DNA of 64,000 nucleotides, taken from assembly GCA_015657535.1 (NCBI GenBank), contig JADHZB010001074.1, positions 1 to 64,000 on the forward strand, written 5' to 3'. The notes below the pieces were generated by a model. That model was not told where the DNA came from, made no database searches, and worked only from the letters and a program-made list of their open reading frames with translations. The DNA is from Nephromyces sp. MM_2019. Taxonomy: Eukaryota > Apicomplexa > Aconoidasida > Nephromycida. The first letter of the stretch is position 1; every line of letters starts with the position of its first letter. The position numbers and the translations under genes were made by a program. Shown here piece by piece: positions 1 to 13,227 of the stretch.

Positions 1-96
1 ACACACAACTCAGGCACCAGCACACACACATGAATACACACACTAGCGACCACACACACAACTCAGGCACCAGCACACACACATGAATACACACAA
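1..96. repeat. Two tandem copies of a 53-nt CA-rich unit
   Basis: The block containing ACTCAGGCACCAG followed by (CA)n and TGAATACACAC occurs at about 1-43 and again at about 54-96, a period of 53 nt. The array is cut by the left edge, so its true copy number is unknown. It lies just beyond the 3' end (or in the next intron) of the leftmost minus-strand gene. Confidence 0.85.
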
Positions 97-133
97 ATTG
101 CCGAAGAAGTTCCTGGTGAATGCACAGCTCGCC

Positions 134-3100
134 TCACCTAACGAGGAATCGGATAATCTCTTTTGCCTTGCGATAACCCTTGACGCTCTTGTTGAAGTTT
201 CCAAACTTCTCAACGTACTCACAAAGAGATAAGTCTATCTCAAACACACAGAAAAGTTGAATCAATGCATGTGTGTGTCTGTATATCAATGTGTGTGTGC
301 GTGCGAGAGCGTGTGTGCGTTTGAGTATGTACGTACGTGTTTATGTGTGTTTTTTTTGGCGTGCATGTGTGTGTGTGCGCACATTCATCGAAATTACAAG
401 AACACACAGATAGCTTAGATACAACCAAGGAAGGGATTCTAAACAACTCAAAAATGCATCGATTCATCAAAATTATGGATATACATGAGAGATAAATCTG
501 CTAATTTCAGAAAATTCAGTGTACATACATCTCAACAAAACTTCTAACGAAAGACACATGCAAAAAGCGACAAAGATGAGCTAGCAGATCTTCGTGGAGC
601 TCTAATCCGAAAGAGAAAATAAAGAAACAAAATTCACACACACAAGCTGGCAAATCGTGCAAAATATGATCGAAGAAAAAACAAGCAGATAACTCAAGAC
701 ATAGACATGAAGATGCACTTGCGCAAGTTCGGGCATCTACACACAAAAAAATAAGCATACACGAATATGCACGCGAACACATACACACACAAACAGACCA
801 CATAAATGAAAAAACACACACACACGAACGTACATACACAAGAACACACAAGCACAAAAAAAACACGCACAAACAGCTAAACACACGCACACACAGTGAA
901 ACACACGCGCACAAACATACACATAAGCACACACACACACACACGCACAGTGAAACACACACACACACGCACACACAGTGAAACACACACACACACGCAC
1001 ACACAGTGAAACACACACACACACACGCACACACAGTGAAACACACACACACACGCACACACAGTGAAACACACGCGCACAAACATACACATAAGCACAC
1101 ACACACGCACAGTGAAACACACACACACACGCACACACAGTGAAACACACACACACACGCACACACAGTGAAACACACGCGCACACACACATAAGCACAC
1201 ACACACGCACACACAGTGAAACACACGCGCACAAACACACACATAAGCACACACACAAACACACACACACGCACACACAGTGAAACACACACACACACAC
1301 AAGCACACAACACGTGTATGTAATCGAGAGAAGTCTTACGAGGAATAAACTGGCAGATCTCAATAAGCTGTCCCTTTTCAATCTTTACCCCGCCGCCCGT
1401 CGAAAACTTCAAAGACTGCACACACACATAAAAAGCAAACCCAACAGCGGAGAAATGCTGAAAAAAAAAAGCACACACACACTAAGAGATAAACTCATAA
1501 TACAACAATTACTCGAAAAATCATAATATGATACATCAAAAACTACAATATCACATACAATTCAAAGCGCACACGAATACGCACACACACAGTGCAACAC
1601 ACACACCCCAAACTACAGCACACGCGGTAAAACGCAAGCACAGTAAACAAAACACAACCAAATTATAGCACACAGCACAACACGCTCACACTAAAACAGA
1701 CCCACAAAGCAACACACACACACCACGAAACACACACAGATAAAAAACAACTGAATAAGCGAGAACCACCCATTGAAGCACACACGCACACAAGACTCAT
1801 ACCTTAGCTGCGACCTTCGGCATGTATCGCTGATTCATCTTTGCTTCTGCTGAAGCGAATGATATCTTCAATAAACTAAGCTCTTCCTCTGTTAGACCTG
1901 CCAAGCTCTGGAACTTACACACATAAGCTGGATGATGATTGAGACTGAGGACCTGAGAAAGAAGCGAAAAATACACACACTATGAGTGTACGTACACCTC
2001 GTCTCGGACACACATCGAAGCATGGCACACGCCTATGCACGCTTATACGCAAAAGGCTATTTCTATATCTATATAATCAAAAATATACGCTACGAACATT
2101 AAAAGAAAATCGCAAGATTTATGCACTCACAAACGTAGACACACAGCACCCCACACACAGCACAACACACATATGCACAACCAGACAAAAAAAACACACA
2201 AAACCACACACCACACAACACACAACACAACTAACGCAACACACACAACCACGCATTCTGCGGCGCGAGACTTACAATCAGGCAGAATAATGTGCGTATC
2301 ACTTAATACTCTCTAACCTTTTCAAGCACCACACAGACACAAGCAACACACACACCAAAATCAACGGAAAAAAGTATAAAAACAGCAGCGAAAGCCATCA
2401 GGTATTAAGAAGCTCAAGCCTTACTGTACGGACACACACATACAAAGGCTAAGCAGTTACTGCCAAAGCTCGCTTACCTTCCACAGCTGGCTGTGAAAGG
2501 AGAGGCCCATACACTTCCAAATAAACCAGCCTTCAGGTAGATTGGAAGATACTGGACGCTTCATCTGAGAGGAAAGACTGGGTGCCTTAGTATGGCTTGT
2601 GTGTGTTATTGAGCACACACTTTTCTGTGTGTGTTCGTCTGTGGGTCTGTGTGTATGTAAGTGCCTCTGTGCGTGTGTCTCTAAGAGTATGCACGACTCT
2701 ATGTGTAAGAGTGTGTGCGTCTCTGTGCGCGTATGCCTCTGCACATAAGTGTGTGTGCATTTCCGTAGTTCTTCAGGCTTTATACTCAGCTTTAGAGCAG
2801 CATTCAAAAGGATAAAAATACAGATCAACACCTCCACACACAGGCAGAGCAAAATAGAGATAGGTAAAGACACACAGGAACAGATGTTCATGCACAGATA
2901 CCCACAAACAGACAAATACCCACACACGCAGTCACACACAGATTCAGAGATATATAGAGAAGCAGACACACACAGACTTGCAAAGATACAGACATACGCA
3001 CAGGTAGACACATATAGAGACATAGTCTCCCAAAGGGACACACAGGCAATCCCATTCCCACACACAGACCAACTCATACCTCACTCACCCCACCCACACA

Positions 3101-6100
3101 CACACATCTTCTGATAGCCGTATAGCACCAGAATATACAAAATTTCATCTTCAATATTACTCTTGCAAGTCTAGGTGTACGTGCACACAAAGAGAAGACT
3201 TTACTCACTGAAAACTCCGCCATGGCCTGCAGGCGATCGTGCTCCTTCCGCCCCAATTCCTCCAGCTTCTGCTCTTTCTTTAAATCCTTTAGCAGCTATA
3301 AAAACAAAGTCACAGACACAAAAAAGGCTCTAGATGAGGTGTACGTACACCTCAATGAAGCAAAAATACATTCACAACCACAGCAGCTAAATAACAACTC
3401 CGAGAAAAAACAAAAAATCAAAGGCTTGCACACAAATAGTGTATGCATATGCACACAGCAGCAGCAAATATACATGCATATATACGCACACAAAGAAAAC
3501 AGATGCATATTTGTGGACACATCTATATATATATTTACTCACAAAAAGGAAAAAAACACAAGCTCCACGTATGTGTATGCACATACAGACACACAGACAT
3601 ATAAAGACACCGAAAAACACACCAAAACAGTAACACATACACGCACAAGTGCCAGCACACACACACACACACACACCTAAGACCCGATGCATATACAGCT
3701 TCATCTAATCGATATAAATTTGATGACTAAATCTCGTTCTTTCTGATGCTCTATTGGGGTAGTATCAGCTTTCTTCCAAGTGCTTACGTGTGCAGAATGC
3801 ATTAAATACCTTTGAGTAGTAGATGTCTTGGCCAGGCTTTATTCTGGCTGAAGATTTGCCATCATGTTCATCCTGGAAAGTATCCGCTATTTGCTGCTTA
3901 AGTGCAGCCTTAAGGAGAAGAAACTTAAGCATTTCAATGAATCGGTGCGACTATTTATCAATACCACCAGCGGAAAATTTCAACGCACACATAGAAGCAC
4001 CTAATATGCCCACACACACACATTGCAATATCTACTGACACACAACTTACAAAAATTAACTGAAGCTCATACTCGAACACACAAATACGCTTCAAAGCAG
4101 CCCCTGACACATACACGCTTTAAAAAGCTGACACACAGATCCAAACACCCATCAAACACTGAAAATACCAACTCACAAACACACACTTTAAGGCAACTGA
4201 TATAAACAAAGAGGCGACATACACATAAGTACCAAGCGAGATTGTAGCATATCCTCAGAAAACCCTGATTCCCTAACAATTGGATCGCCTCTCTTCCTAG
4301 TCATATATTATACAACAAAGAGTGAGAAATGGTGGTGTATATACACCAAATGAAAGAGTGTGAAAAGCCTCAAAAAATGCAGATCAAATTAGCTTCAAAG
4401 ATCTCAAACTCTGATAATGAAGAGGTGCATACATGATTGCACTCCAAGAGGGTCTATACACCACTCGCTTAGAAACAGCATCACACAAAATACTACAAAA
4501 CACAATAAAAGCGTATTTTTATAATATAACACACACAGACGCACGCAGAAAATACACAATTTTCCAATTTATGGCATACAAGAACATAGCAGTGTAACCA
4601 TAAAAGCTGCCTTCGCACACACATTAACTCCGTCGTATAAGCCATTAAGTCCGTGTAGCAGTTGCCTCAATAGCAGCTCACACACCACGTAAATCGACCA
4701 ATTTTTCTTATCATCTAATACTATAACGTGCATATACAAACACAAGTATACACACACAGGAGAGCACCCATACCAACACAAACAAAAAACGTACACACAC
4801 AGACCACTACACACAAAAAAACACAAACAGTCCCCTGATAAAGCATGTTTCAACTCATAATCTCCACAGAAACATAACAATCTATCCATTACGCACACAC
4901 CAACACATACCAGCCTTTTTCAGATTCAAAAGCACAACTTTCGTTAGATTCAAATACACAGCAAGCTATCTCCGCACTGTTTCCCTTACCATGTAAGCAT
5001 ATTGTATATTCGACCCCATCTTAGGCTAGAATAACCAGCAGTGAGACGATAGCCATTCTTGCTGGTCTCTGCAAATCTTTCCAGCATCTTTTGAAAATTT
5101 GAATACATCTGAAAAGACGAAGTTTGGGAATAATCATTACACTATATATGGAGTGTACATACACCCATCTACCCCTCCTCCCCTATAAGTTTCCAGGGAC
5201 TTTATCAAGCCAGAGCACGCGCACCCCTACCCCTAATATGACCATGATTAGCTAATCCGCTTTTAATCACAACACACGCACAAAATACTTTACCTTATCA
5301 TAAACTGTTTTCCAAAGTTCCATGTCCTCCTGAAAACAGCAGAACACTGCAATGAAAACCTTACAGAAAGCGATTTTTTACGTGTGCATAAAACCTTAAT
5401 TTACTCATTGAAAAGGCAGTGTTATAGAAGGTCTTTTATCTTTGTGTGTGTACGTGCTTCATACGCGTATCTCCATCGTGTTCATCAATTTCCACCTTTT
5501 AATCTTCAAATTTGGCTTTTTCTAGGCTCCACCATTGTTTTGTATTCGTTTGAAATCCGTATTCCAAGTTATCCTCGCAACTCCCTCATCTTCATCATCA
5601 TTTCAAAGTTTATCCAATCAAACTCATCAAATTCAATCAAATCTTTACGATATTCTTCATTTCAAACTTAAAACATCATGTCACCTTCAACCTATTTATC
5701 TACAACCACATTATCTTCTCCTTTTTATCCTTCTTCATCTTCTTTGTGTTCTTCTCTATCTTCATCATCCTCTTCTTTATAGTATTCCTAGATATATATA
5801 TATATATGAGAAACAAAATAAAGCACTGAAATCGTAGATTCAAACATAAAAACATCATCATACGCACATACAACCTTCAAAATATCCTAATCCATTCATC
5901 TTCTACTACCACTCACCTTCAATCTTTTGCTTTTCTTCTGTAATATCTTCATCTCTTGGAAGTAGTTCATCTCAATCAGAGTGTGTGCACCTGCATTGTC
6001 AATCTGCTTCTGCATAAAGTTTCTAAGCAGCTCTTCCTGCTTCTCCTTATCATCATTTTTGAGTACCCTGTGATATACATTGAAGGATATGTACACCTAG

Positions 6101-9100
6101 AAGTGTGTGTGTGTGTGTGTGCGTGCGTGTTGTGTTTGGTAACAGCCTAGTGAAACGTCAGAGAGAGGGTTTAAATTAGTGTATGTTTACACAAAAACTT
6201 GCAGCGGGAGCATTTAACACACATATACTTTGGTGATATTCTCAATTGGAACACTAAATCTTAAGTATGAAAAGCACTCGCATATCAAGCTAGCAAGACA
6301 CAAGCCTAAGCAAACAAGTGAAAAAAAATGAGCACACCAAATTTCGAACACAAAAGCAGATATGGGCACAGAGATACAGACACACACAAGACGCACACAC
6401 ATATATCCGCCACCCCGCATCATCATCACAAAGCATGCAAGTTTTCGCTTTCTTTCTCACTCTAAATATTCATCAATATCCATGCCAAGAGGCTTCCTGC
6501 ACCAGCTGAACACACACAAAATGAAGAAACAGAGCAAATTTGGATGATTTTTTACAACATACTGGAAAGCATATGATAATAGCACAAATCCAAAACTTAT
6601 ACCACATAAAAAAGAGTAGTCAAACGAACCACAATATGACGGGACCAAAACAAAAAAAAAGCACACGCACATTAATACGTGAAGAACTAAGCACACACAC
6701 TATAATATTGACCAAAACACTCAATTACACATGCGAGCACACACACGCGAGCACACACACGCGAGCACACACACAAACCCAGAAACTGAGCTATTTGTTT
6801 TGCATTAAAATATTCACTTTTTCAACAATTACTGCTCCTTCAGTGTACGTACATCAAATAATCCATCAGATGCATATTTATAGGCTTAAAGCCTAAGAGG
6901 TAGCTGTAGATATCTTCAGGCCCTATAATGACTGAGCCATGGAGTGTGCAAATCTTTAGGAAATGCTCGATTTCAGCCTCTAATCGCTCGCAAAAGCTCT
7001 CTAGATTGCCAGTATACTACGAAGAGGGTGAGATAGCACACGCACGTGTGACTCACAGTTAAAGCAGAATTTGTGGCCCAAACACAATAAAAGGCACGAG
7101 TGTGTGACCTACACACACTTGAAAGCACACAGAAGCATCGACACACACAGATATAATGAAAAATAAAAAAAGCAAGAGGAAGAAAAAAAGTGTAAAATCA
7201 TAATCTAGAAAATAAAATAGGCAGAAAGCAGCGAAATTAAACATACACATCGCATATCCAGAAAGAGAGTGGCGCACACATCCCAACAAAGCGCACACAT
7301 CCCAACAAAGCACACACATGCATCATATATCAATCATACACACACACACACACACACGCATACACACACACACGCATACACACACACACGCATACATACA
7401 TACATACATACACCCCAAATTAGTCACAATTACACACATGCACCTCATATCAATCGCACACAGAAGGATATTACGCAGTGCAAAATAAACTCCCATAAGA
7501 GAGTAAAGAAAGCACACGTTCTATCACACACCCAAAAAAGAAGCTAAAGTATACAGACATGCATATAGCATATTCCAGCGTGTCTACACACACACACACA
7601 CGCACAATAATTGGTTGCTTCGCTATCATCTTGATTATCTTGCGAGGAATTTTATCCTTTACTCTCTCCCCCTCTGAAGCATTTTTAGAGGCTGCTCGAG
7701 CAGCAGAAGAATCATTTGCATCAGCCTAACACACACACACATACCAAAACCAATGAGGATATATAAGCACACCTTTAAACTGCAATAAAGGCATTCATCT
7801 AAATGTGTTCCCAAAAAAAACGCACATTAACACTAGCCTACAACCCATTTTGCACACAATCTGCACCCCCAGCCATAAAAACTCCTGCTTTCTCGATTCA
7901 CACATGCAGCACACACACCCCAAACAAAAAACCCCTTCCTAGCTTAACCCATTTAACTCAAATAAAAAGAGAGTTTCTTACCTCTTGATATGCACAGTCT
8001 GGAATGATGATTCTCTTCCTAGCCCGGGTATTCTTCAGTGTGCTATCAACTGATAAATCATTCGATGGCGTATGCTCCGTAATGGTCAGATGTATCTCTT
8101 GAGTAGTTGCACCACTGCCAACCCCTTTCATACCCCCCATTAAGCCTAAATATTTCTCTCCTTTTTCAAATCCAAAGTCATCATTATCACCTTCTAACCC
8201 CCCCCTAGAAGTAGCACACACAGATCCCACTTCATTAGTTCCATACTCCTCCCTCTTTTGCATTAGATTAGAGCTCAAAAGGGCATTTTCTCCTGCATTC
8301 CTCTTCTGAGCAAATTCTAAGCTCAGAACATCCACTTTGCCACCAAATATATTCTTTTGCATGTCACCTTCTGATACATCCGATTGTGTTACTCTTCCAG
8401 CTTTAATCATAGGGCAAAATCCTTTAAGGTTGGGAGATCCTCCTGTGCCCTTGCCACCCTCCTTAGCATCCTTTTTACTAAAGGGTATATTGCAGGAAGA
8501 TTGGTCAAAATCTTCATCATTTCGACTTAAGCTGCTAACTAGCCTTTGACTAGCATCCTTTTCATAATGAGAAATGTCTATTCTAGTACTACTCATTCCA
8601 ACCCCCCCATCATTGGGAGAAACAGAAACTCCTCCCTCCACACACCGGCGAGATGGAATGGGAGCTCCAAAGGAGGCTTCCAGCATTTCATAACTTCCTC
8701 GAGTGGCTACATCGCTAGCGGCCTCAGAAACAGCTATCCTCATCTCTTGAAGATGAGGAGATTCCGGCTTCTCTACAGTGTCTCTCTCACTCAAAATATA
8801 CTCATCTCTCACGTCGTTTAAGGCAGTATTAATCGTTGGATGCATAGAAGAAATATGCTTTGATTTATATCTACCCTCCGTAACTTTACCATTCTGAAAT
8901 TGAAGCTTCCTATCCTCAAAAACACCATCATCTTCATGAAATAAAGGATCCCCCCCAGGTTGTCCTTCCACCCCTACAACCACCCCCCTTGCCTCCTGCT
9001 TGAGGTTTTTCCGTCGGTTCTTTAAGCTAAAGAAGACATTAGTTTGCCCTGTGGAACCCTCCTTCCCCCCCAGAAGAGGGTCCTCCCTTCCTCTTTCTAA

Positions 9101-9709
9101 CAAGAGGACCCCCCCCCTCCTCCGCCTCCTCTTCTCCCTCCTCGAAGGTACCACCTCCGAACTACGAAACAACATCCGGGGGGCTCCTCCTTCTCCATGA
9201 AGGAAAGAGCGCGGATCACGAAGTGAGGAAGATGTAGAAGTAGCATCTTGCGGGTCTAAAACTCTATGAAGCGCCAAATCACTGGTTCCTCCAGTCGTTG
9301 GCAGATTCCTTCCACTAAGGGGGACTCGAGGTAAAGGCTGGACCCTCTCTAGAAGGTGAGTTCCTTTACCTTCTCTTAGCTGCTTCTTTGCTATTTCTAG
9401 GAGAGTTCGTTTGTTAGCGGAATTCTCAAATATCTCAAAGTCTCTTCTATCAAAGAAATCTCTCTCCTTTAAATTAGAAAAGCCGATGAGTTGTGAATCA
9501 TGCTTATCGTTCTTCTTGAGGGAGGAAGGGTATAGGGGGGTGTCGTCAATGAGGTGAAAATCACGCTTGTCTCTTGGTGATGATAGGTAAAGAGGGGTGG
9601 TATGATCGGCAGTAAGATGGAAATTATGCTTGTCTTGCAGAGGGGAGGGATATATATGAGGGGGGGCATTATTATAACTTCCCTCTGGCTTGTCATCTTG
9701 AAGAGCCAT
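134..9709 (-). CDS. Large multi-exon protein: disordered N-terminus, helical/coiled-coil C-terminus; unrecognised
   Basis: Exon 1 (9709-7982, 576 codons) starts at the ATG at 9709 and encodes a polar, Ser/Arg/Gly-rich, low-complexity segment ending in a basic patch (RARKRIIIP). Further exons join in phase at GT/AG sites: 7725-7606, 7016-6853, 6067-5917, 5329-5294 (36 nt), about 5108-4991, 3950-3810, 3295-3209, 2564-2478, 1913-1803, 1415-1340, 601-558 and 217-134. They encode Lys/Glu/Leu-rich helices such as [14 protein letters not shown] and [20 protein letters not shown], with a few Trp/Gly-rich stretches ([15 protein letters not shown]). The joint between 4991 and 3950 is unresolved; at least one small exon is probably missing, and 4676-4623 is a candidate. 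The last exon either stops at TGA 136-134 (ending IIRFLVR) or splices at GTGAGG beyond the left edge. Introns are TG-rich in the sense direction. No family was recognised; a nuclear or structural scaffold is only a guess from composition. Confidence 0.72.
895..1300. repeat. Intronic (CA)n satellite with higher-order CAGTGAAACAC unit
   Basis: This lies wholly inside the intron between exons 1415-1340 and 601-558 of the minus-strand gene. Runs of CA are interrupted at fairly regular 25-45 nt spacing by the same short spacer (CACAGTGAAACAC), more than ten times, with a longer variant carrying ACAAACATACACATAAGCAC that recurs about three times. In the sense strand it reads (TG)n with TTTCACTG interruptions. 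Open frames running through it on the minus strand are Cys/Val repeats and are rejected as coding. Confidence 0.9.
7335..7412. repeat. (CA)n microsatellite with CGCATA interruptions
   Basis: CACACA runs are interrupted by CGCATA and then TACATACATA. The repeat sits in the intron between exons 7606-7725 and 6853-7016 of the minus-strand gene, so it is (TG)n in the transcript. It is a typical example of the intron type used by this gene. Confidence 0.88.
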
Positions 9710-9829
9710 CGCTTAAAGCGCTAAAACATCGGATGGTTTTTCTGGAGTTTTTTGAGTGAGTCATCTACAAACAAAAAGTGTGTGAAGCAAGGGAATTTCC
9801 CCTGCCTTCATTGGAAAACTTTTATCAAC
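9710..9829. promoter_or_regulatory. Divergent start region between two head-to-head genes
   Basis: Only 120 nt separate the ATG of the minus-strand gene (9709) from the ATG of the plus-strand small gene (9830). The interval must hold both 5' leaders or promoters if both starts are right, which suggests a shared bidirectional promoter. No TATA-like or other known motif can be singled out. Confidence 0.45.
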
Positions 9830-10150
9830 ATGAGGGCTGTGAAGAGGGAGGAAAATCTCACGTTAAGTGAGGAGATTTCATCGCTTAAGAGACACGTTAA
9901 GCTGGTGTTGAGGGAGGTAAATAACGCCTAATATACATATATTAGCCATATTACATACTTAAATCGGAGTGCTTGTATGTTTCTTAAGAGCTGGAATCAA
10001 AAGAAACTATGCAACAAGAAGCTTTTGCGAGAATCTGCTATATCTAATCCCCCCCATAAAGATTACGTGGAAATTGTATTAAAAAAAAGAAACCGTTATC
10101 CTGCCGATTGTGGTGGGGAAAGAGGAGCTTTGGATATCGACCTGATTTAA
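9830..10150 (+). CDS. Small basic two-exon protein, about 82 residues; unrecognised
   Basis: Exon 1 (9830-9916) is ATG plus 28 codons, beginning MRAVKREENLTLSEEISSLK, and ends at a GTAAAT donor. The 72-nt intron (9917-9988) has a TATTAG/CTAAT-like A-rich interior and ends in TTTCTTAAG. Exon 2 (9989-10150) continues in phase 0 to TAA and begins SWNQKKLCNKKLLRES. The product is Lys/Arg/Leu-rich with helical character and no membrane segment. The intron is far shorter than those of neighbouring genes and lacks TG repeats. An alternative is that these are the first exons of a longer gene reaching the 10.3-10.8 kb candidate, since GT sites occur before the stop. No family recognised. Confidence 0.5.
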
Positions 10151-10260
10151 AAGCAACAAAGCTTGAAAGAAGCCAAAGAGTTGCTCTACTCTCTATGCGC
10201 TGAGATATTGTAGCCTTGTAGTATTTGGTGCTTGGTGGCTAGCTAGCTAGTAGGCATTAT

Positions 10261-10438
10261 TTGCTTGATATGGGAGTTTTAAACATAGGAATCCCCGGTG
10301 AGATAATTTGCCTTGTTAGCTGCAAAGCAGTGGATGCTTTCAGTAGCTATAAGATGTGGATTTTGTGCTATCGTTTTGTGGATCATCATGTTGTTGATAT
10401 AGTAAAGTTTGCTTGCGGAAATAGTGCAGTTCGAGAGG
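10261..10438 (+). CDS. Possible coding exon, ending at GTGAGT
   Basis: An open stretch without stops runs to 10438, where GAG is followed by GTGAGTAGG, a strong donor; the last codons read KFACGNSAVRE. Several AGs upstream (10236-10256) could serve as acceptor. It may belong to the small gene starting at 9830 or to an unannotated plus-strand gene. Composition (Val, Ile, Cys, Phe) does not settle whether it is coding. Confidence 0.22.
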
Positions 10439-10799
10439 TGAGTAGGAAAACTGGAGTACAATAATTTATCGTTGAAGCAAGGAAGCGCACGCTAGGAACC
10501 TGAGGAAATGATCTGCAAGGGAAAACGAGAGTTAAAACCATCGATTAGTTACTAGCTGTATTTGACTGTTTTTTTGTCTCATTTTTTCTGCGTAGCTCTG
10601 ATTATGGCTCCGTTTGATGCCCTGTCAATTGGTATACCTTTGCCATTCTTTTTTCTCGATCTCAAGCTGTATGCCTTTCACTTGATGTACCTTTGGCTTT
10701 CACTTTTCTCCATCTCTAGCTCTTTCCTTATCTCTTTCTTTGGTGTGTTTTTTCCATACCCCAAGGAAGGGTTAGGGAAACCGAGGTGTTCTTAAATAC

Positions 10800-12908
10800 T
10801 TTGCAGCACTTGATTTCCCAGAAGTACTGCGCAGGGATGAAAGTTAACGATGAAGCTCAAAGCTTTCCTGCAAACAGGATGCCAACTTGTGCATTTGTGC
10901 CTGCAGCGTGACGTGAAATAGCGGTATGAGTGGTTTTGTATGTGGAGTGAATAAAAATGATTATATATGTGTCTTTATGCAATTGAGAAACGCTTTAATG
11001 AGGTTTCCAGATCACGTGTGTTTGCATGCCTGTATGCAATTGAGAAACTTTTTTCAATGAAATTTCCAGAGCGTGTGCCTGTGTATGCCTCTGCATAGCT
11101 CGCAGGATCAGCAAACATTTCTTACATTATTTTTTTTTCATACAAAAAATGGAGCCTTTAAATACTTAGCGTGTGCGGTACGCAACCAATTCATTGGTTG
11201 ATGTTCAAGCAACTGCCAGGAAAATCACTTTTCGAATTCATTTACAGGTTAGAACTCCCCTGTACCCAGTAAGCTAACTTTTTCTCTATTTTAACAACAT
11301 CAATATGATTAAGACTCTGCTGGCTGTGTGGTATTAATGAAACTTAGGCATATCACTCAGACACAATAATTTCTGTATTTGCAAAGTAATACACCAAAAA
11401 GTACTTTTCATCGTTTGAAACCTTCCAAACGCGAACAAATGGGGTTGATGAGCAACCCCAAGTTGTGCATATATTCATAAGCAAATTTAGTAGAAAGCAA
11501 TACGTGTGCGTAGAGTATGGGCTACTGAGTAGACGTTATTTTTAAGTTATATATGTAGAAACAAGTACTTGCAGAAAGCATCTTTATCAGACTGATATGC
11601 CTATCCCTGCCGCCAAAGGTAGTAAACGTACATTTAGGGGTCCCAAACAGTGAGCTCACCCAGATACTACCTAAATATCTCCAAGAATAAGTTTGCATCG
11701 TGCTACCAAAAATTTGGTATTTGCAGGAAATTCAGCCTACAAGGGATTTAATTAGGAACACAGAACATACACATGTCATATTTATGAAATAACCCAAGGA
11801 TGCCCAACGTGCCATTCGTCACAACATTCTACATGTTAATAGCGGGATAACGATAGAATAATACGTGCTTATCCGGGTCAAAAATGACTAAGTATTTCTA
11901 TCACTGATTCCCCTACTAATTTAAAACTAGTTTCATCTAATTTCGTTAGTGGTTAAGCTTGAATGCTCTACATAGCCACACGCAATAAAAACGGATTTAT
12001 AGTATGTCATATATGCAGTAGCGTCTACCCTTAAAGGTATACGATATATGGGTAACCGTTCAAAAAGATTTTTTGCTGTGGAATTCATTGGTTATAGTCA
12101 CGCAAGTGGAAGTTATACTGGGAACTTTGCACCGAGATACCGTAAACTTGCCGTATACTGGGCGTTTTTTGTATTCCACACGTTAAATTCTATCCTTTAA
12201 ACACTCAATTTCCGCCTATTACATCCTCTCCTTTAACCACCCGAATGCTACCTACTACATCCTCAGCTTTGAACAACCATTTGCAGCACACTAAAAGTTG
12301 ACCCCACTCATATTAACCACTTGGTAACCCGCACAGATAGGCGTAATGCGCCACAAGCAACCTCACAAACACACTACAGAAGCATTAAACGGGACCAACA
12401 TCAGCATATCTCGTATACTATCAGTGACTACAAATAGGGCATATTTCGCATAAGATTAAATGCTGCATCTCATGGGTTTAGGCTTAAATGTTGTTTTTCT
12501 CATATCATCAGGACAAGAGTCTAAAAGCGTGCTTTGGTTAGAAAGAATACGCGATATTTGTATACTTTTAACACATTTGGTGTGCGCAATTTGAAAAAGC
12601 TAAAGAACATTATGATAAGCATATGAGTAACACGGTAATAACTTTCTGCCTTTATAGTATTTAGGTTGTGAATATGCTCGAGGTAGGATTAAGATGTGAT
12701 GCAGCATTTAAGTATGACCGGACTAAAACATATTGGCATCGTGAAAAAAAGAACAAAACGTAAATATACTGGCTGGGAAGTTTCATTATAAGTTGGGGAA
12801 TAAAAGAACCGCAGGTGCACAGACTGAATAACCTGTAAAAAAAGTGGCTGAACTAGGTTGAAGCTTGGTAATGGTGCTTATTCTCGGTTACATACCAAAA
12901 GAAGTTAC
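10800..12908. other. No gene seen
   Basis: About 2.1 kb of AT-rich sequence with stops in all frames and no convincing acceptor/donor pair enclosing a long open frame. It also lacks the TG/CA microsatellites typical of other parts of the window. It may be intergenic or part of long introns. Confidence 0.5.
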
Positions 12909-13227
12909 CGTGTTCCGACTCTCTGGTGCCCTGTCAGGAAGGTTCTGGTTGTATAACCAGTAAATTTGAGCTAGATGTACGCCGTTGGAACCATCCGCTG
13001 TGATAATTTCACAAATATAATCGTTGCTATCGCCGCTAATCCATTAGTACACAGTTATTTGCATTAGAACTACTGCTAATAGGCTAATAAAGAAATTGAT
13101 ATTGCTTCTCACAAGCTAGCTAGAAACCCCACGTTAATATTCTTACCGTTTCAGGCGCTTGCTCATACATTACTTTTGCCGCCATGCCACCACTTTCACT
13201 ATTTGTGCTGGTGATGATGCACCCGAC
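12909..13227 (-). CDS. Two exon candidates; second weakly resembles a BAH-domain strand
   Basis: Exon candidate A is 13227-13147 (81 nt, phase 0 to 0), preceded by TTCCCAG and followed by GTAAGAAT; it reads VGCIITSTNSESGGMAAKVM and on. Candidate B is 12997-12909 (89 nt), preceded by TTATCACAG and followed by GTAACT; it reads DGSNGVHLAQIYWLYNQNLP and on. The pattern G-V-H-L-A-Q-I-Y-W-L-Y is reminiscent of the central strand of BAH domains (xVxVxWfYRPE), but this is weak. A ends in phase 0 while B starts in phase 1, so they cannot be joined directly and another exon or another gene is implied. No start or stop was found. Confidence 0.35.

Noticed and set aside
895..1300. CRISPR-like array
   Set aside because: Spacers are themselves CA repeats, unit length varies, and the genome is eukaryotic with introns.
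240..1478. Several long overlapping minus-strand open frames rich in Cys/Val
   Set aside because: They are (TG)n translated as VCVCVC; true exons at 1340-1415 and 558-601 with in-phase splice sites explain the region.
2597..3680. Plus-strand His/Thr-rich open frames
   Set aside because: They read the CA strand of introns of the minus-strand gene.
8337..9200. Plus-strand open frames antisense to the first exon of the leftmost gene
   Set aside because: The sense frame is 576 codons long with a start and an in-phase donor; the antisense frames are short by-products.
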